The notes under the pieces were generated by a model. The model was not told the origin of the DNA, searched no databases, and saw only the letters and a list, made by a program, of their open reading frames with translations. A stretch of DNA of 6,468 nt, from NCBI GenBank assembly GCA_964636675.1, contig CAZWUO010000205.1, positions 1 to 6,468 of the forward strand. The letters are read 5' to 3'. Position numbers and translations under genes: made by a program. Positions within the stretch are counted from its first letter, which is position 1; every line of letters begins with the position of its first letter. Of the stretch, positions 4,856 to 6,468 are shown in pieces. Source of the stretch: JALUUH01 sp964636675 (GTDB taxonomy: Bacteria; Pseudomonadota; Gammaproteobacteria; S012-40).

Positions 4856-5506
4856 CTTTATTGATTCAACGTGCCATTTCTCAGCGCTGCTCGGATGATT
4901 TAGTAGAGGTCTATGTAGCCCAAATTTTTTTAAGTAATCATCCAGGCTGCCAGCTTTGGCTATTCTAAGTTTTGTAGTCAGAGTCGTTAAGCTTGCACTG
5001 TTTAAATCAGCGGCTTCGCTGGAGAGATGTTTCGAGCGACCTGCCCCACACTTGCATGGCTCTTCACAAGGTTTAATGCCTGATGAAACCATTGCTTTGC
5101 CTGAATTTCCTATTCCTGCATTGGTTTGCATTAGTTTTATATGTCGTTTAGTGGCTTCTTCATTTGGCTCATGTCCTGATTTCCACTTTTGACCTTCTTT
5201 TTGAGGGATGGAATTTGATTCGGTTTTTAAGGCATCGGAAAACTTAATCGTATTCCATGTGATTTTTGCATCGGAAAAATGGCTCCATGATATTGTCCTT
5301 TTTCCTGTGTCTGTATTTGCAGGTTTTGTATTTTGATAGGAATTATATAAAAACATATGAAAAATATGAAATTTTTGTTGCCATTCTTTGGTTCGTCCAT
5401 TGTCTTTAGTAATTGTAAGGCTGTAATCTTTTTTAGCCGCAGCTAAAAAGGCTGTTAAACGCTGAGTGAATGTTTTTCCTTTCGGATCAAAGGCTTTGTC
5501 TACCAT
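4853..5506 (-). CDS. Putative zinc peptidase with M15/VanX-type active site
   Basis: This 217-residue protein probably cleaves peptidoglycan stem peptides. Near the C-terminus, RSKHLSSEAADL supplies His160 and Asp167, and SAEKWHVES supplies Glu209 and His212. The spacing His-x6-Asp and Glu-x-x-His equals that of the zinc ligands and catalytic base of VanX/VanY-type M15 peptidases (VanX His116, Asp123, Glu181, His184). An Arg in NGRTKEWQQ (Arg38) could be the substrate-binding Arg seen N-terminally in M15 enzymes. A cysteine cluster, Cys147, Cys151 and Cys153 (CEEPCKC), just before the first ligand is unusual and suggests disulfides or an extra metal. No signal peptide or membrane helix is visible, so export would need a lysis or contact-dependent route. 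It starts 18 bp after the lipoprotein stop, with AGGGA about 8 bases before the ATG, and is likely co-transcribed. I do not recognise a named family for the N-terminal half. Confidence 0.75.
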   Translation of the reverse strand: MVDKAFDPKGKTFTQRLTAFLAAAKKDYSLTITKDNGRTKEWQQKFHIFHMFLYNSYQNTKPANTDTGKRTISWSHFSDAKITWNTIKFSDALKTESNSIPQKEGQKWKSGHEPNEEATKRHIKLMQTNAGIGNSGKAMVSSGIKPCEEPCKCGAGRSKHLSSEAADLNSASLTTLTTKLRIAKAGSLDDYLKKFGLHRPLLNHPSSAEKWHVESIK

Positions 5507-5524
5507 TCTGTATTTCCCTTTTTG

Positions 5525-6034
5525 TTAGTTAGCGTATAACGCCCGCACTTTATGAGTTTCAGGATTAACACCTATCACCGTAATATGTTCTACATCATAT
5601 TCACCTCTTGTAAATATGTAAGCCTTCAAGTTATTCCATAACGCCAATGAGTCAGAAAATTCAGTTTTAAAGCGGCCATATTCAGTTCGGGGAATAAGTG
5701 TTGCCTTTGTTCCTTCAATTTCGATGCCTGGAGAAAATGTTTTCAAAAATTTATTAAGGCTTGTTTGCGTATCAAATTCTGATATGGATTTTTTACCTAA
5801 TGTCCAACCATATCCATCAGGAGCACTTTCCCATTCTTGACTGATAAATGTAACAGGTAGAGCTGACAGCTGAATTACAGCACTTATATTGTTGTCGTTT
5901 AAAGCGTCACGATAATCAACAGCTATTTGTGACGTCGATTTTGGCAGATTTTTTTCAGTGGCCCCACATGCAGTGACAATTATACAAAATATTACCAAAA
6001 CAAATTTATTTGTATTTTGAATAAACATATTCAT
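5525..6034 (-). CDS. Small outer-membrane-type lipoprotein, unknown function
   Basis: This 169-residue protein starts with a lipoprotein signal: basic/polar residues up to Lys10, a hydrophobic stretch (FVLVIFCIIV) and the lipobox V-T-A-C with the lipidated Cys at 23. Position +2 is Gly, not Asp, which favours outer-membrane sorting by Lol, facing the periplasm. The mature part is soluble and mixed alpha/beta. The opening VDYRDALNDNNISAVIQLSA and the closing strands (HITVIGVNP, KVRALYAN) would fit an NTF2-like fold, but that is a guess. The start at 6034 has only a weak GAG upstream; an in-frame ATG two codons later is an alternative. It is directly upstream of the putative peptidase in the same apparent operon. 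That context suggests a periplasmic partner or inhibitor of the enzyme, which is inference and not seen in the sequence. The DNA is AT-rich relative to lpd. Confidence 0.8.
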   Translation of the reverse strand: MNMFIQNTNKFVLVIFCIIVTACGATEKNLPKSTSQIAVDYRDALNDNNISAVIQLSALPVTFISQEWESAPDGYGWTLGKKSISEFDTQTSLNKFLKTFSPGIEIEGTKATLIPRTEYGRFKTEFSDSLALWNNLKAYIFTRGEYDVEHITVIGVNPETHKVRALYAN

Positions 6035-6281
6035 TATCGAGTCTCAAAAATTAATAGTTGGAATTCAGAAAACTTCGCTTTAGAATCTGATGGTTTATTT
6101 GCTGACGACTCCAGACTCCGTCAAATACTCCATCAAACCCACCTGATAATCAATGACTTATTACCAGGATATTGGTTTTGCCCAAGATTTTATTGCCCGA
6201 ATACGAATAACTTGTGAATAGTACAACCCAGAATAATCTCCAATATTTTTCCTGATTACCCATGAAACTCAGCCAACGTAA
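6035..6281. other. AT-rich gap upstream of the lipoprotein gene
   Basis: I see no supported gene on either strand here. The open frames present are short, lack ribosome sites and show no recognisable protein features. The lipoprotein promoter must lie in this stretch (minus strand), but no clear -35/-10 pair stands out; TATTAA near 6050 is a possible -10. Confidence 0.4.
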
Positions 6282-6317
6282 GCTCAGCATTACCTCGTAG
6301 ACTCAATAAATACGTAA

Positions 6318-6468
6318 ATCCCCCTCGACAGAGTTGCAATGCTTCGGGAAGACAAAAGAGGTGTTATTCCTGAACACACACCGCCCATATTGAACCGGTT
6401 AAACATCAAGACCAAACACTGGCTTTACCTCAGCAAACACTTTGAAAGCCCGTTTAAAGGGCTTGTGG
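6318..6468 (+). pseudogene. Transposase-like fragment running off the window
   Basis: From 6318 an open frame encodes IPLDRVAMLREDKRGVIPEH followed by TPPILNRLNI..HWLYLSKHFESPFKGL to the edge. The LREDKRG..(L)PPIL.RL.....W......F..RFK pattern is one I associate with the C-terminal part of IS200/Y1-like (REP-associated) transposases and related insertion-sequence proteins, which usually carry YLELVDWTGR just before it. Upstream in the same frame, YLVDSINT (6291-6314) resembles that motif but is followed by a TAA at 6315. No N-terminal catalytic domain is visible in the preceding DNA. The gene is therefore probably a 5'-truncated relic, although the ATG at 6339 could start a short protein. The family name is a recollection, not a search result. 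Confidence 0.5.

Noticed and set aside
4759..4968. Plus-strand open frame after yoeB
   Set aside because: It runs across the direct repeat into the antisense of the peptidase 3' end and has no ribosome site or motif.
4956..5192. Plus-strand open frame opposite the peptidase gene
   Set aside because: It is antisense to the region holding the zinc-site motifs and has no start signal.
6017..6217. Plus-strand open frame starting inside the lipoprotein 5' end
   Set aside because: Composition is not protein-like, it has no ribosome site, and it overlaps the lipoprotein start antisense.

Overview
The window looks like a chromosomal stretch from a proteobacterium. The best match is Gammaproteobacteria or Betaproteobacteria, judged from the sucB/lpd proteins, the HxlR–nitroreductase pair, the YefM–YoeB module and the Lol-type lipoprotein. 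No rRNA or tRNA is present, so a closer placement is not possible. A core-metabolism block lies at the left. From about 2 kb onward the DNA is accessory in character, rich in small repeats and visibly AT-richer toward the right end.

Left block (1-2000, + strand). It holds the 3' end of the 2-oxoglutarate dehydrogenase E2 gene (sucB), a palindromic REP-like spacer, then a complete dihydrolipoamide dehydrogenase gene (lpd, E3). E2 and E3 would serve the same complex. The first ~55 bases do not read as E2 in any frame, although the conserved part begins abruptly at base 57.

Redox-response block (2000-3770). A nitroreductase and an HxlR-type regulator with an N-terminal CxxxC are divergently transcribed. 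Downstream of the nitroreductase, on the same strand, lies a DUF3995-type four-helix membrane protein gene. It is split by a 168-bp foldback element (MITE-like) with 33-bp terminal inverted repeats.

Repeat and toxin-antitoxin block (3770-4860). A second, left-truncated copy of the same element is followed by a complete yefM-yoeB module. The module has a candidate TGTAC/GTACA operator. It is flanked by a 22-bp inverted repeat and also by a ~37-bp direct repeat, so it may have moved as a unit.

Right block (4850-6468). Two minus-strand genes form an apparent operon: a small outer-membrane-type lipoprotein and, 18 bp downstream, a 217-residue protein carrying the full zinc-site signature of M15/VanX-type peptidoglycan peptidases but no signal peptide. 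This is the least conventional part of the window. One reading is a peptidoglycan-cutting effector with a periplasmic immunity lipoprotein, and this is inference only. The window ends in a decayed transposase-like fragment, consistent with an accessory region bounded by mobile-element debris.
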